DNA of 64,000 nucleotides from Carettochelys insculpta. Lineage: Eukaryota; Chordata; Testudines; Carettochelyidae. A program made the position numbers and the translations under genes. Shown here piece by piece: positions 11,694-23,056 of this stretch (positions are counted from its first letter, which is position 1; every line of letters begins with the position of its first letter). Below the pieces are notes generated by a model that was given only the letters and a program-made list of their open reading frames with translations, ran no database searches and had not been told where the DNA came from. The DNA lies in the NCBI RefSeq assembly GCF_033958435.1, contig NC_134138.1, forward strand, positions 180,094,798 to 180,158,797, given 5' to 3'.

Positions 11694-12024
11694 GGCTGCG
11701 TCTCCACTGCCCCTCCCTTTTGGAAGGGGCATGTAAATGCAGTGGTTCGAAAATGCTAATGAGGCGCTGTTATGAATGTTCGGCACCTCGTTCGCATAAT
11801 GACATCCACTCACTTCATCGAAAGTGCTACTTTTGAAATGCAAACTAGCTGTGTAGACGAGGTTCCTTCCTCAGTTGCATTTCGAAAGCAGCACTTTTGA
11901 CGCAGCGAGTGGCTGTCATTATGCAAATAAAGCGCTGAATGTTCATATCAGTATCTCAATAGCATTTTTGATCCACTGCATTTACATGCCCCTTCCGACA
12001 GGCAGAGGCAGTGTAGATGCAGCC
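11694..12024. mobile_element. foldback DNA transposon, family C copy 1
   Basis: 331 bp flanked by exact aat duplications (11691-11693, 12025-12027). The left end GGCTGCGTCTCCACTGCCCC pairs with the right end TGCCTC...GTAGATGCAGCC. The two halves (11694-11855 and 11870-12024) are imperfect inverted copies, including the 'gcatgtaaatgcagtgg' and 'tgctaatgaggcgct' blocks. No coding capacity. Confidence 0.8.
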
Positions 12025-12027
12025 AAT

Positions 12028-12890
12028 GTGTTTATTAGATTGAGCATGATCCCAGGAGTACCTCACAACACAAGCAAAGGTAAATTGGTGTTTGTTGTGA
12101 GAAAGAATAAAGTGAAATCCTGGCCCCATAAAAGTCAAGGGAGTTTTACCACTAATTTCAGTGGAGCTGAGGTTCCACATGCAATTCCGATCTAATCCTT
12201 TGCAGGTGCAATGATCACCTTCCACTTATATATCTACTCTTTTTCTCAAAAGACCACAATGCATTTCACAAATCAGTTAATCCCCAATTGATCAATGATG
12301 CACTTTTTGACCGTGTGCAGCAGCTATTGAACAGCATGCAGCAATTTTACGTGCAGGTCTAGTGTGGGAAAACACTCTTTATCTTTCACTGAAACTGCAG
12401 AAGGAGCCTGCTAAACAGGAAATATTGTAAGTCTAATCCAAACTGGAATTTGGTCAGTCCATCAGGTTTAATATCCTGCAGACTGGCCTTTGAGGACAGT
12501 TAGTGAACAATTAGTTCACTTTTTTATTTACAGTTCTGAAATTGTAGGGGTGTTTAGAGTAACGTGTCTAGAGGCTCCTGTCACTAATTTTATTGAAGTG
12601 AAGATACTGCAGTATCTCGTTCAGGAAAAGGAGTAGTAATAACGACTTGAGACGTGTTATGGAAAGAGTGGTTATTTTGAAGCTTCTGCATAAAAGGGAG
12701 AATTTAATTTTTCTCTCTTTCTATCTGTATATGAATATTTTTATTTGGATTAAGCACTTATCCCTAGCTTTGCCAGCTGAATAAGTCTAGATTTATTTAT
12801 GTTTTTCTTAGATCCGTTTGCTAGTAATCCATTAAATGATTAATTTTGTTAGGAGTACAGAGTTCACCATTGGTATCTCAAAGATAAACA
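12028..12890. other. unassigned, probably intronic
   Basis: The segment 12110-12170 ('cctggccccataaaagtcaa', 'ggagttttaccac', 'atttcagtgga') resembles an ancient amniote interspersed repeat. The remainder is AT-rich with nothing recognisable. Confidence 0.4.
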
Positions 12891-12894
12891 TACG

Positions 12895-13130
12895 AGCTGA
12901 ATCGACATGGCCCCTCCCTTTCAGAAGGGGCATGCAAATATGGCCTATTGGAAATGAAAATGAGGCACAGATTTAAATATCTCATGCCTGATTTGCATAT
13001 TCCCATGTGGTCTGGCTTCTGGAAGAGCCATTTCCGGAAGCTAAAGCAACCGTGTGGACAGGGTTCTTTCAAAAGTAAACCCCCGCTTTTGAAAGGACCC
13101 TTCTTCGTAATTTTTTCAGCCACGGTGTTG
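12895..13130. mobile_element. family C-related foldback element, decayed copy
   Basis: Starts 'agctgaatcgacatggcccc' and has the C-family start 'cccctccctttcagaaggggc', followed by 'gcatgcaaat'. Right-hand blocks such as 'aaagtaaacccccgctttt' also suggest a transposon interior. Termini are eroded and no target duplication was found. Confidence 0.5.
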
Positions 13131-13139
13131 TGCTCTACA

Positions 13140-13258
13140 TAGGTATTTCTCAACCTTTTTTTTTTCTAATAAAGAACCTCTTTTTTTAAAAAAGTATAAG
13201 TTCCCACAGACTTCTCTCTCACACCCCTAGCGGTATGGGTACCACCACTTGAGAAACG
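13140..13258. repeat. hAT-like repeat fragment
   Basis: Left end 'ggtatttctcaacctttt' and right end 'taccaccacttgagaaacg' are imperfect inverted matches, in the style of 'tttctcaacc' hAT repeats. No clean 8-bp duplication was seen. Confidence 0.4.
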
Positions 13259-13359
13259 TAATCTTAACATAATCTGAGCTCTTGAAACAAGTGCCATTCA
13301 GCCTTTCCAGACCTGGCTTTTGTTCCTGAGAAAATGGTGTTTTCTTGGCAACATGATAC

Positions 13360-14060
13360 TGCTTCAATGAGGGATGTTAATGATTCCAGAGCAGCTGGAA
13401 CAACCCTCATCTATGGCAGGCCCAGCACAGAAGCAGCATTGTGGGCAGGGTGTCTCCAACGTAGCTGAAGCAACTGTGGTTCATGGACTGCCCATCCATG
13501 CAGTGTCCACCCCGCAAGGCCTGCAGCCTGTTGAGGTGGGGGATGAGGCTTTGGGGACTGCCCCTGCCCCCCAGTGACTCCCTTCTGCAGGCTGTGAGGG
13601 GAGTCTAAGTTTTGGGGGCTCCTTCCTTCTGGTGCCCCCTGGTCTCCCGACTCCCCGTTGCTGGCTGGCTGAGGCGTGGCCAGGCTACAGGATGCTGCCC
13701 CCACTCTAGCTGCGTCCTGCAGCCTGCAAGCTGTTGCGAAGGGTGAGGTTCTGGGTGCCTGCAGGCTTTGGGGGGCTGTCCCCCCCTTCAGAACACCCTT
13801 CTCCCACAACCTGCAGGCTGTCCCTGGGGCAGCAGGCTCTGGATTTAGGACAGGGGAGCTAGTTACCTGTCGTCGTGACAGGCAAGATGGCAGAGCCCCA
13901 CCCCTGCTGGCCCCTCTCTTGATACTGCAGTTGCTCCCAGTGCCCACTCCCAGTATCTCCTCTCTGTACCTTTTACTTCCATCTCCTTCTACCCCCTCCC
14001 TTTCCATGTTGTGAAAAACATCCCCATTCCTGGCACTTCTCATTTTGCAGGTACAATCAG
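13360..14060. repeat. GC-rich unclassified block
   Basis: Internal GC-rich block with recurring 'ctgcaggct' and 'ccctgccccc' runs. A minus-strand frame of 219 codons (13411-14070) spans most of it. It is dominated by Gly/Ser/Pro/Arg/Ala, overlaps a + strand frame of 112 codons and shows no domain, so it is read as a by-product of composition. It may be part of an unrecognised retroelement. Confidence 0.4.
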
Positions 14061-14070
14061 ACCGTGACAT

Positions 14071-15074
14071 GGGTTTAACTTATGGAAAAGGGAAACTGCA
14101 TACCAAATGTGGTGGCCATAGCTCTTACACTGTAGGAGGAGCTCTTAAGCAAACACACTTGTGAAAAACACCTTCAGGAGCTCTCTGACAATGGGGTAGT
14201 TGATGAGAGAAGTGCAGCATCAGGATTTGTGCCATGGTCTGGTATTGCCAGTCTGTATCTTGATCTGACTGAGGACTTTTCTAACAGGCCCACCATGTCT
14301 GTCCTTTTCAAAGGGCACCCCTATGATGGGCACTGGTATTGAACAGGCCCTTGGGATCTTTTTCTGACCTGTCCACTGGCACATGAGACATGATATGCAA
14401 TGGTGCTTAAGTTAAAGTGAGAGACTTAAATTTAACAAGGAAGTCACGCTGGTATCTTTTGCCATCCCTATGAAAATTCTTCAAAACATGGCCACATTAT
14501 AAACCTCTGGACAATCTCAGTTCACAGTGCTCCCAAGAGAGAGATGTTAGCATTTGGGAGTTAAGTCTCAGATAGGTCTGTTTGCACTGAGTATGGTCCA
14601 TCTCCTCACAATTTCTGTGTGCTGATGTACACGCAGAGAGCCAGTGAGCATGCTCCCTTTCGAAACAGGGGTTGAGCAGGAATTTTTCTTCAACTGTTCT
14701 TCGCTGCTGCGGGGGTCAGTCCTGGTGCCAAGCACTGGAAGTGCAAGTACGAGAGTAGGAAAGCTCTCTCTCCTTTGCTGTAACCGCTTCTTGCTTGAGG
14801 GTGTGAGCTGACATCCAGCTAACTGAACCTCGGAGGGGTGAGGAATTGGAGGTTGAGCGTGGAGGAATAGATAGGAATAGGTAGCAAGAGGTTGTGTAGG
14901 AGTCTGAACGTATGAAGTATAATACAGTCTTGAATTACATGATCACTTATTGTTTTTCCATACAACATCTACTTCATTCAGTGCATTGGACAGACGCTGT
15001 GGGAATGTATCAAGGTTGTGAAGGAGACTGTTGTCTGTAGGACTTCTTCATTTGTTTCCGAAGTAGGAAGACAT
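14071..15074. other. unassigned sequence
   Basis: Mixed composition. No gene or repeat was recognised. Confidence 0.35.
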
Positions 15075-15077
15075 ATA

Positions 15078-15291
15078 GGCCACGTCTAGATGACCTAATG
15101 ACAGGTCACGAAATTGCAAATGGAGGACCCTGAACCTCATAAGGGACTGGCAACAGAGGGGGCACGCCCCCTGCTGACAGTAAAATCTCATGTGTCTATG
15201 CCAATGATCCTCCATTTGCAATTTCGTAACCTGGCGTTAGAATAACGCTGCCGGCAGCAGTGCTGTGTTAAATGGTCATCTAAATGTGGCC
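15078..15291. mobile_element. miniature DNA transposon, family G
   Basis: 214 bp with exact ata duplications (15075-15077, 15292-15294). The ends GGCCACGTCTAGATGACC and GTCATCTAAATGTGGCC are inverted copies. Internal inverted blocks 'cacgaaattgcaaatggagg' and 'cctccatttgcaatttcgt' extend the foldback. Confidence 0.8.
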
Positions 15292-15324
15292 ATAATGAAT
15301 GAGGCAGGATAATGTATGAAGGGA

Positions 15325-15545
15325 GATGAACAAAAATGGTTCAATAGTTTGAGTGCGAGCCCAAGACTTGGAAGATCTAGATTCAAGTCCTTGTTCCATC
15401 ACAGGCTTCCTGTGCGTGTTGGACAAGTCCCTTTCACCACTTGTCTTCTCTGTGCCCTGCTCCCCATCTGTAAAATGGAGATAATACTCCTCTGTCTCAC
15501 AGGACTGTTGTGAACATGAAAGATTGTGAGATGCTCAGATACTAA
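15325..15545 (+). repeat. MIR-type SINE
   Basis: Matches the MIR core and tail order: 'gatctagattcaagtccttg', then 'gttggacaagtccctttc', 'ccatctgtaaaatggagata', and 'actgttgtgaacatgaaaga'. MIR is an ancient tRNA-derived SINE. This copy is diverged, as expected. Confidence 0.75.
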
Positions 15546-15760
15546 GTTAATGGGGAAGGGCATATACATTTCTAGATAGCTAGGGAGAAAAAGGATAGTG
15601 TTGCGGTTAAAAGAAGTTGAATATTTGCTGGAAAAATAGATTCTATCTTTGCTTGTACCATGGAGTTTCTGTGTGATACTGGACAAGTCACTGAAATCAA
15701 ACTTTTCCCAGGCAGCCATTGTGTGTTCTTCATTTTCCTGGTGTCCAAATAGAGACACTG

Positions 15761-16021
15761 AGGCTGTGTCTACACTACAAAAATAACTTTGACATTGCTT
15801 ACTTCGAAGTACAGCTTTGGAGTAAGCAACTTCGAAACAGAGCATCTACACAAACCCTACTTTGAAGTTAAACTTCCAAGTAGGGCACTACTCCACTCCC
15901 GGGAACGGAGTAAGGACTTAGAAGTTGGGCTTCGAAGTAAGGGAAAATGCGTGTAGACTCTCTGCTGACTACTTCAATGTAATGCCTAACTTCGAAGTTA
16001 GTTCCTAATGTAGACACACCC
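15761..16021 (+). mobile_element. miniature DNA transposon, family D copy 1
   Basis: Starts GGCTGTGTCTACACTACAAA and ends TAATGTAGACACACCC. Flanks are tga (15758-15760) and tta (16022-16024), differing at one base. It aligns along its length with copy D2 ('aaaataactt', 'gcttactt', 'gggcactactcca'). Confidence 0.75.
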
Positions 16022-16092
16022 TTAGGGTCTCACATGCAGAAGTACTGAACTCTCAAAACTGTAGTCAATGGAAACTCTGCTCTAAACATATA

Positions 16093-16774
16093 GGCTACGT
16101 CTACACGTGCAGCCAACATCGAAATAGGCTATTTCGATGAATAACGTCTACACGTCCTCCAGGGCCGGCAATGTCGATGTTCAACTTCGACGTTGCTCAG
16201 CCCAACATCGAAATAGGCACAGCGAGGGAACGTCTACACGTCAAAGTAGCACACATCGAAATAGGGATGCCAGGCACAGCTGCAGACAGGGTCACAGGGC
16301 GGACTCAACAGCAAGCCGCTCCCTTAAAGGGCCCCTCCCAGACACAGTTGCACTAAACAACACAAGATACACAGAGCCGACAACTGGTTGCAGACCCTGT
16401 GCCTGCAGCATAGATCCCCAGCTGCCGCAGAAGCAGCCAGAAGCCCTGGGCTAAGGGCTGCTGCCCACAGTGACCATAGAGCCCCGCAGGGGCTGGAGAG
16501 AGAGCATCTCTCAACCCCCCAGCTGATGGCCGCCATGGAGGACCCAGCAATTTCGACGTTGCGGGACGCGGATTGTCTACACGGTCCCTACTTCGACGTT
16601 GAACGTCGAAGTAAGGCGCTATTCCTATCTCCTGATGAGGTTAGCGACTTCGACGTCTCGCCGCCTAACGTCGAAGTTAACTTCGAAATAGCGCCCGACG
16701 CGTGTAGACGCGACGGGCGCTATTTCGAAGTTGGTGCCGCTACTTCGAAGTAGCGTGCACGTGTAGACGCAGCT
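16093..16774 (+). mobile_element. miniature DNA transposon, family A copy 2
   Basis: 682 bp with exact ata duplications (16090-16092, 16775-16777). Termini are GGCTACGTCTACACGTGCAG and GCACGTGTAGACGCAGCT. The centre (16270-16540) is nearly identical to A3. CpG-containing motifs TTCGAAGT, ATCGAAAT and AACGTCGAAG are largely preserved, which suggests fairly recent insertion. The two termini always differ as GGCT and AGCT (read from outside), so the element has defined left and right ends. Confidence 0.92.
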
Positions 16775-16777
16775 ATA

Positions 16778-17990
16778 AAGTGATAGAAAATACTAAATAT
16801 TCTGTAAAAAATCTAGCCCTAATTGTCTCAAACTGAACACTTAAAAATAGTTGACAGAATTTCTCACTGGATGGCCCAGTTAGAGAATTCATATGAGAAA
16901 TGAGTGTTTTATTTTTTTCAGTTCTTCTGCATATATTTTAATTCTAAGCTCTTCAGAAAGTACCACTTTCCTCCCTTTCATTAAGATTCCCATATATATG
17001 TCTACACAAACCCTGTTTCTTTCTGTCTCTCGTGGAATTTCCCTTGAGAATTAAGGGCAGTAAAATACTTCTAGAACTCAGAAGAATTTATTTTAAAATA
17101 TTGACAGCAAAAATACATTGAAGTGGATAACACCTCATTCACAGGAAGAGTAATTGACTGTGCAGATTTGATTTATGAATTTAAAAAGTTTGAGAGCGTA
17201 TTTGCCGGGGCGGTGGCGTATTGGCATAATTTTTCTGGTTTATTAGTGGAGCTGTCACTTTTAAGAGGACGAATAAACATCTTGGTTGGTAACTTGGGAT
17301 TCAGGCTAGTGAAAAGCAACTACAAAAATAATTTATAAATAGTGGGTATAATTAACAGGATGTCTGACAACTACTCTGTTAGCAAGTGCATAGGCGTAGG
17401 GTACACACTTTATTGCAGTAGACTCGAAGGAAGGTTTTCAGATTTAGAAATACCAATTACGTGGGAGTTGGTAGGAAAGAATTTTACTATTGAATTTGGT
17501 TATCTAATAAAGTATTGGTTATTTTAGTATTTATGTGTCCCATATTCTTTTTATCACTCTCTGTAATGCTCCAGAGTGCTAGTTCTAAAAGCAGGTGAGA
17601 TACAGACTACTAGTGGTAAATAGCTTCATGTTGTCGAACAGGAGATTGCGCCTCAGTTGTGTTGTTTTGTATGTTAGAAGTTTCTTGCTGTTGACTTTTA
17701 AATCAAGTTTCAATCTGAAAAGTGACTCTCCATATGGCATTCCACGGTTCCAAATCTGCCAAATCTCAATAACTTACAGTGCTCGTTTTTCAGGTAAAAT
17801 ATTTTTTTCATCCAGCTGGCAGCCTTATAGACTCAGCTGCGGATCTGACGGTCAAGCTGGGTTCTTGGGTCCAAGTTCAACAGTAGGAACTGATTTGGAC
17901 TCAGAGGTTTTATCCTGATCTCTTTATCCCTGTGTAATCTCCTGAGAATGGGAAAGCAGAATTTAGTCCTGAACTGACAATTGAATGTAC
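16778..17990. other. unassigned, probably intronic
   Basis: AT-rich. Open frames of 71, 61 and 107 codons occur in 17123-17918, without domains, splice signals or similarity to known families. No repeat was recognised. Confidence 0.4.
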
Positions 17991-18055
17991 GTTGTTTGTG
18001 TGTGTGTGTGTACATATAAATATATATGTAACACACGCATACACAAACACACAGT
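17991..18055. repeat. (TG)n / (CA)n microsatellite with hairpin potential
   Basis: A TG run (about 17994-18013) is followed by 'acatataaatatatatgt' and then CA-rich sequence (18031-18054). The two arms can pair. Confidence 0.75.
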
Positions 18056-18097
18056 GCTTTCTGCTTTAAAAAAAAAAAGTGCCAGAATGATGGAAGT

Positions 18098-18345
18098 CCT
18101 GCTGGCAGCCTCAGCTCCGGGATCCCTGGTGGCGACGGGGCAGGGGACCCTCAGCCCTGCAACCCCACACCTGGGAGCTGGCTGGGGCACGGAGCCCTGG
18201 CCAGCAGCCTCAGCCATGGAAAGCCTAACCAGGGGGCGGGGGACCCTGCAGCACCCCTTGCTGGGAGCTGGCTGGGTCCTAGAGTCCTGGCTGGCAGTGC
18301 CAGCTGTGGGAACCGTGGCTGGGGGAAGAAGGGTGCTGGAATGCA
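18098..18345. repeat. GC-rich minisatellite-like tandem repeat
   Basis: Degenerate units of roughly 100 bp. 'gggagctggctggg' recurs at about 18172 and 18261, and 'agcctcagc' and 'ggggaccct' recur in phase. Open frames on both strands (up to 167 codons) are a consequence of the repeat. Confidence 0.55.
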
Positions 18346-19292
18346 GTTCCACTGAGTTCCTGCAGAAAAAAGCCCTCTGTATATATATTTTAGCATGGAG
18401 GGGAAAAGGAACTATTAGAATGGAGTACAGAGTCATAAAAAAGAAATGTATATGTTTTGACCTCATAATGATCTGTTTGATCTGACTTCAGTGAGTTAAC
18501 CTTAATTTACAATACTACTAATATGATCAGAATCTGGCCTGCTGAGTCAAGATTTAACTTGCAAAATCACCTTCATGCCAGAGAGCAGATTACCCTTCAG
18601 GGACTGTGCAGTTCATTAAAGAAACTACTGATTCTGAAGTTACAACATTTAAAAAACAAACCTATTTACAGCAAATACAGGATGATTAGAAGACTTCTCA
18701 GAGACCTGTGCTACCTATTTTTTTCTAATGAAGTCTCTGCTCTCTCAGCTTTTCATATGAAGATGATTCCCTTTGATCTTTTGATCCCTGAAATAAATGC
18801 ATGATTTCAGAGTTGGCAAGAGCATTTTCAGAAACTATAGTAACTCTTTCTACCTACAGCGCCACAGAAAAAGAAGTGATATTTCTGACTTTTAAAAGTG
18901 TTGCTCCTGATACTCAGTTGATGTGAATTGGTTTAGTGCCAATGGAACTGTGTTGATTTACACCAGTTTAGAATCCCTACTCTTGTGCTATGAGATTATC
19001 TCCTAAATATTTTACGCATATTAAAAGTGAGAGGTGTCTGTTTGCTTTCCTTCATTCGGACAAAGCAAAATGAGCATATTGTTTATCTTCATTTGATTAA
19101 TGTAAACTGATTTTTTTAGAATAATGTCTGAGACTGTAAAAAAGGTGGCCAGTTGTGACTGAAACGAAAAGACTGACGGTTGTCAATAAGGCGTCTGAAG
19201 TAGTAAAATGGACCTATAAAAGTGTAGCAAGAAATAGACTTAGTGGGGAAGTATGAGCTCATAATCAGTGGTCTTCTGGATCACCTTCCTTT
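18346..19292. other. unassigned, probably intronic
   Basis: AT-rich. 18905-18975 ('ttgatttacaccagtttag') resembles an ancient amniote interspersed repeat. No gene was recognised. Confidence 0.4.
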
Positions 19293-19306
19293 CTGCAAGT
19301 TAAAAG

Positions 19307-19496
19307 TATGAGAGGCGCAGCCATGTAAGTCTGTATCCACAAAAACAACAAGAGTTCCTGTGGCACCTTATAGACTACCAGATTTTTTGGAGCATAAGCT
19401 TTCACAGGCAAAGACCCACTTCGTCAGATGCATGTCATGCCCATGGAAGCTTACACTCCAAAAAAATTTGTTAGCCTATAAGGTGCCACAGGACTT
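19307..19496 (+). mobile_element. Penelope-type terminal foldback, solo copy
   Basis: Starts 'tatgagaggcgcagccatgt' and contains 'ctgtggcacctta' and, inverted, 'aaggtgccacagga', with 'ggagcataagcttt' between. The same modules lie at the two ends of the Penelope-like element at 62338-63654. Flanking direct repeats 'ctgcaagttaaaag' (19293-19306) and 'ctgcaacttaaag' (from 19497) look like a target duplication. No coding sequence. Confidence 0.7.
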
Positions 19497-19509
19497 CTGC
19501 AACTTAAAG

Positions 19510-20616
19510 ACATTCCTATCCTGGTACTAGTGAGTACAAAAGGTTGTGGGCTAAATTTTTCTCAGTTTCAGAAGCCTGAATTACTGAGTTGAAACTTACG
19601 AAATAATTCTTGCTTTGCATCAGCCTGAATAAGAATAGAACAGAGAGCATTACCCAAGAATCTGGGCTCTTTTAAAACGACAGTATATTATTCTGCTGCC
19701 AATCAGATTTTGATTTGATGAATGATTACATATAAACTGTTTTTTCCACTTCTTCGTTAAAACAACTTGCTAGAATTCCTGAAATGAAAAAAACAGGCTT
19801 TATGTGATCATGTATTCTGTGCGTTCACTAGCTCACTCATACTGAGTAGATATATTTCAGTCATTCTGTGGTAGTGGAATACTCTTTCCTGAATAGAAAA
19901 AAAAGTCATTTTCTAACACTTTTTAAATTTTCTAATGCATAGAGCTGTGCAGAAAATCGGATTTCTATTTCATGAAAATATTTGAAATTTTCCACAAAAT
20001 GATATTTTTGGAAAAAAATTCGGGTCAATTGGAACATTCTGTCTCAATACAATTGAAATGTTTCATTCTATTTTGACTTTTAAAATAAAATTCAGAGTAA
20101 AAAATTTTGACCATCTGTAATAATAATGTCTCTTCTTCCAGGATACAAGTTTGCATAAGCACTCTTTTGTGATTATCTGCTGGTTCCATAAAGCACTGTG
20201 TTCTTAGCCTATCCCAGAGTTATTATGATTTGCAGTAGGCTGGCAGGCTGTAGTGCAAATTCTGATATAGTAATGAGACATCACCCACCACAGGAAAAAC
20301 ACATTCCCGGAAGTCATTCAACTGTCTTTGTTTTAGTGGCATTCTTTCTGATGCTGAGAAAAATTCCTGTTCCCTGTCCCCATGCTTCGACACAGCAATT
20401 GAGTACTTAATGATGGTATCTGTGATTTTCTTTAAGTAAATTTGTTCTCAGTGGAAAGTGCTGGAATGACAGAACCTAGTGACTGAAGCCTTCTATTTAT
20501 CTTTACAGAGTATGACGTATGCAGCTTCAGTGTGAGCTACATTGTCCCACTCAAGAAAGTCTTGTTTGTAGCACGGTCATTCTGATTTATTATATTCTTC
20601 CATCAGTACATTTGAA
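19510..20616. other. unassigned, probably intronic
   Basis: AT-rich. 19945-20090 is rich in 'gaaaatttt'-type motifs and may be a decayed repeat. No gene was recognised. Confidence 0.4.
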
Positions 20617-21795
20617 TAAGAACATCACAGTGGCTGTGCTGGATTAAACCAATGGCTCATCAAGCCCAGTGTCCTGTCTTCTGACAGTGGCCAATGTCAG
20701 GTGCCCCAGAAGGCATGAACAGAACAGGTAATGGTTAAGCAATCCATCCCCTGTTGTCTCCCCAGCTTCAGGCAAACAGAGGCTAAGGGCTCCATCCTGG
20801 CTAATAGTCATGAACAGAGCTGTCTGCCATGAACTTATCTAGTTCCTTTTTTAACCCTGTTAGTGTCTTGGCTTTTATGAGTTCCATCGGTTGACTGTGT
20901 GTTGGTTGAAGAAACACTTCATTTTCTTTGTTTTTAGAACCTGCTACCGATTAATTTCATTTGGTGTTATGCAAAAGAGTAAATAACGCTTCCTTATTTA
21001 CTTTCTGCACACCAGTCGTGCTTTTATAGTTCTCAATCAGATCTCCCCGTAGTCATCTCCTTTCCAAGCTGAAAAGACCAAGTCGTCTTAATTTCTCCTC
21101 GTATGGAAGCTGTTCCATAAACTTAATAATTTTTGTTGCCTTTTACTGAACCTTCTCCAATTCCAGGATGTCTATTTTGAGATGAGGAGACCACATTTGC
21201 ATACAGTATTCAAGATGTGAGCATACCTTAGATTTATATAGAGGCAATATGATATTTCCCATTGCTAGCTACCTCTTTCCTAATGATTCCCAACTTTCCG
21301 TTAGCTTTTTTGACTGCCACGGCACATTGAGTGGATGTTTTCAGAGAGCTATCCACAGTGAGTCCAAGATCCTCATTTTGTATGCATAGTTGGGATTATG
21401 TTTGCCAATGTGAATTATTTTGCATTTATCAACATTAAATTTCACCTGCCACTTTACGACCCTGTCACCCAGGTTTTTGATATCCATTTGTAACTAACTC
21501 TTCATAGTCTGATGTGGATTTAGCAGTCTTGAATAATTTTTTCTTGTCTGCAAAGTTGCCGCTTCATTGTTTACCTCCTTTTTTTCAGATCATTTATGAA
21601 AGTTTTACAGTATCAATCTCATTATGGACCACTGGGGAATGCCACTGTGTACATCTCTCCATTCTGAAAACCAGCCATTTATATTGACCATATGTTTTCT
21701 GTCTTTTAACCAGTTACCAGTCCATGAGACAACCTTCCCTCTTATCTCATTACAGTTTACTTTCTTTCAGAGCTTTTCATGAGGGAAAGAGACAA
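20617..21795 (-). mobile_element. CR1 LINE, 5'-truncated, minus strand
   Basis: The left edge is the reverse complement of the CR1 3' UTR ('ccaatggctcatcaagccca', 'gacagtggccaatgtcaggt'), the same type that ends the intact CR1 at 61550. Further right, complement readings match the C-terminal ORF2 region ('[12 protein letters not shown]'-like near 21050-21110). The end at 21700-21790 matches the reverse-transcriptase region near the DFQKAFD motif. Frames are broken throughout. Confidence 0.85.
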
Positions 21796-22785
21796 CAGAC
21801 TACATTTGGACCTTTGACCCAAATTAAAAACATCAATTATAGGCCACCCGTCTGTGTGGTGTGGAGGATCAGAGCTTTGTCCTATAGCAGGGCAACCCTG
21901 CACTCACAGCTTCAGCCCTCCAGAGAGGACTGGACGCAGTGGTGCTCAAACAGTTTTTACAGTGGGGGTGCTGAAAGCCAGTGGCCCCCATACTTTTTTC
22001 TGGCATTCCCTCCTTACTCTTTCATGCCCCTTCCCTCCAGAGCCGGGGCCAAGGCTGAAGCATGACTTTTGGGGTGGGGAATGCAGACAAGGTAACGTGG
22101 CTGTGGCTGGGACCATAGGTGAGGTAGGGAGCAGAGACCTAAGTGTGGGGTCATCAGCTGGGACCGTGTATACAGGACCAGGTGCTGAGCCCTGGGCAGG
22201 GGAGTAGTTGGTACCCAGCATGAGGGGCCAGGTGTAGAGCCCTAGCAGGGGTCATGCAGCACTGGGATCCTGAATGTGGATTGGCAAGGACCCAGTGCAA
22301 AACCTGGGTTGCTGCAGTAGCTTCCGCATCCCTACTTCCCACACTTCTTTGTGGAGGCTTGGGGCGAGTCAGAGCTCCAGGCTCCAGTTCTGCGGGAGCG
22401 TGCCATAGACTGGATAAAATTAAGCAACGTGCTGTATCTGGCCCATGCGCTGTAATTTTCCCACAGAAGGAATATTTTAATTGTTTCTATCTTACTTCCT
22501 TTTAGCTTTCAACTCTTTTGTTTAGATTTGTGCAGGCATTTTGTAAAATATAAAATTTCTTCTTTCCACAGAAACAAGCATCTTGTCCCTTCATTCTTCT
22601 TTGCTTCCTCCCTTTGGAATACTACTCATCAGGTTATTGGGAATGGCAAAGAAATGGTTGTTCTACAGGCAAACAATAAATGATAAATATTATTGGTTGA
22701 TAGGAGACCCTTTGCATAGTTGAAGATGCTCATACCTTGGATTCATAGTTCACGAGCAGCACCCAGAGGCATGGCAGCCTATCAA
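21796..22785. other. unassigned sequence with a GC-rich repeat
   Basis: 21935-22400 is GC-richer and resembles dispersed turtle repeat sequence ('gctcaaacagtttttacagt', 'gggggtgctgaaagc'). Open frames here lack domains. No gene was recognised. Confidence 0.4.
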
Positions 22786-22976
22786 AGCAGGACCAATCTC
22801 GAGTAAATCATTCCAGCTAGGGCTTTGTCATGTCAAGCCAAGCCTGGCTTTAAAAACTGCTAAGGATGGAGATGCCACCACCTCCCTAAGCAACCTATTC
22901 CAGAGTTTCACCACCCTTCTAATGAAGTAATTTTTCCTAACATACAACTTAGATATCTGCGACTGGAACTTAAATC
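22786..22976 (-). mobile_element. CR1 LINE fragment, minus strand
   Basis: Complement of CR1 3' sequence: 'aaagcaggaccaatctcgag', 'cagctagggctttgtcatgt', 'ccaccacctccctaagcaac', 'gtttcaccacccttctaatg'. Ends at 22976, directly next to the 3' tail of a second CR1 copy. Confidence 0.8.
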
Positions 22977-23056
22977 ATTGAATTATAGAATTATAGGGTT
23001 GGAAGAGACCTCAACAGGTCATCAAGTCCAGCCCACTGCTGAAAGTAGGACCAATC
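22977..23056 (-). mobile_element. CR1 LINE (interrupted), 3' part
   Basis: Complement of a CR1 3' end with its octamer tail ('attatagaattatagggtt', 'ggaagagacctcaacaggtc'). The copy stops at 'gtaggaccaatc' (23056) and resumes at 24115, because a solo LTR inserted here. Confidence 0.85.

Noticed and set aside
13411..14070. 219-codon minus-strand open frame
   Set aside because: Biased composition in a GC-rich block, overlaps a frame on the other strand, no domain, no start or splice context.
16388..16753. 121-codon frame recurring in several places (also 38838-39203 and 26460-26786)
   Set aside because: It recurs because it lies in family A transposons. Frames break differently among copies and no domain is visible, so it is shared DNA sequence and not a protein.
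17123..17527. Two consecutive + strand frames of 71 and 61 codons
   Set aside because: Adjacent frames looked like a split gene, but there are no domains, no splice signals and no similarity I can name.
17963..18485. Opposing 166- and 167-codon frames
   Set aside because: Both are explained by the TG/CA repeat and the GC-rich minisatellite.
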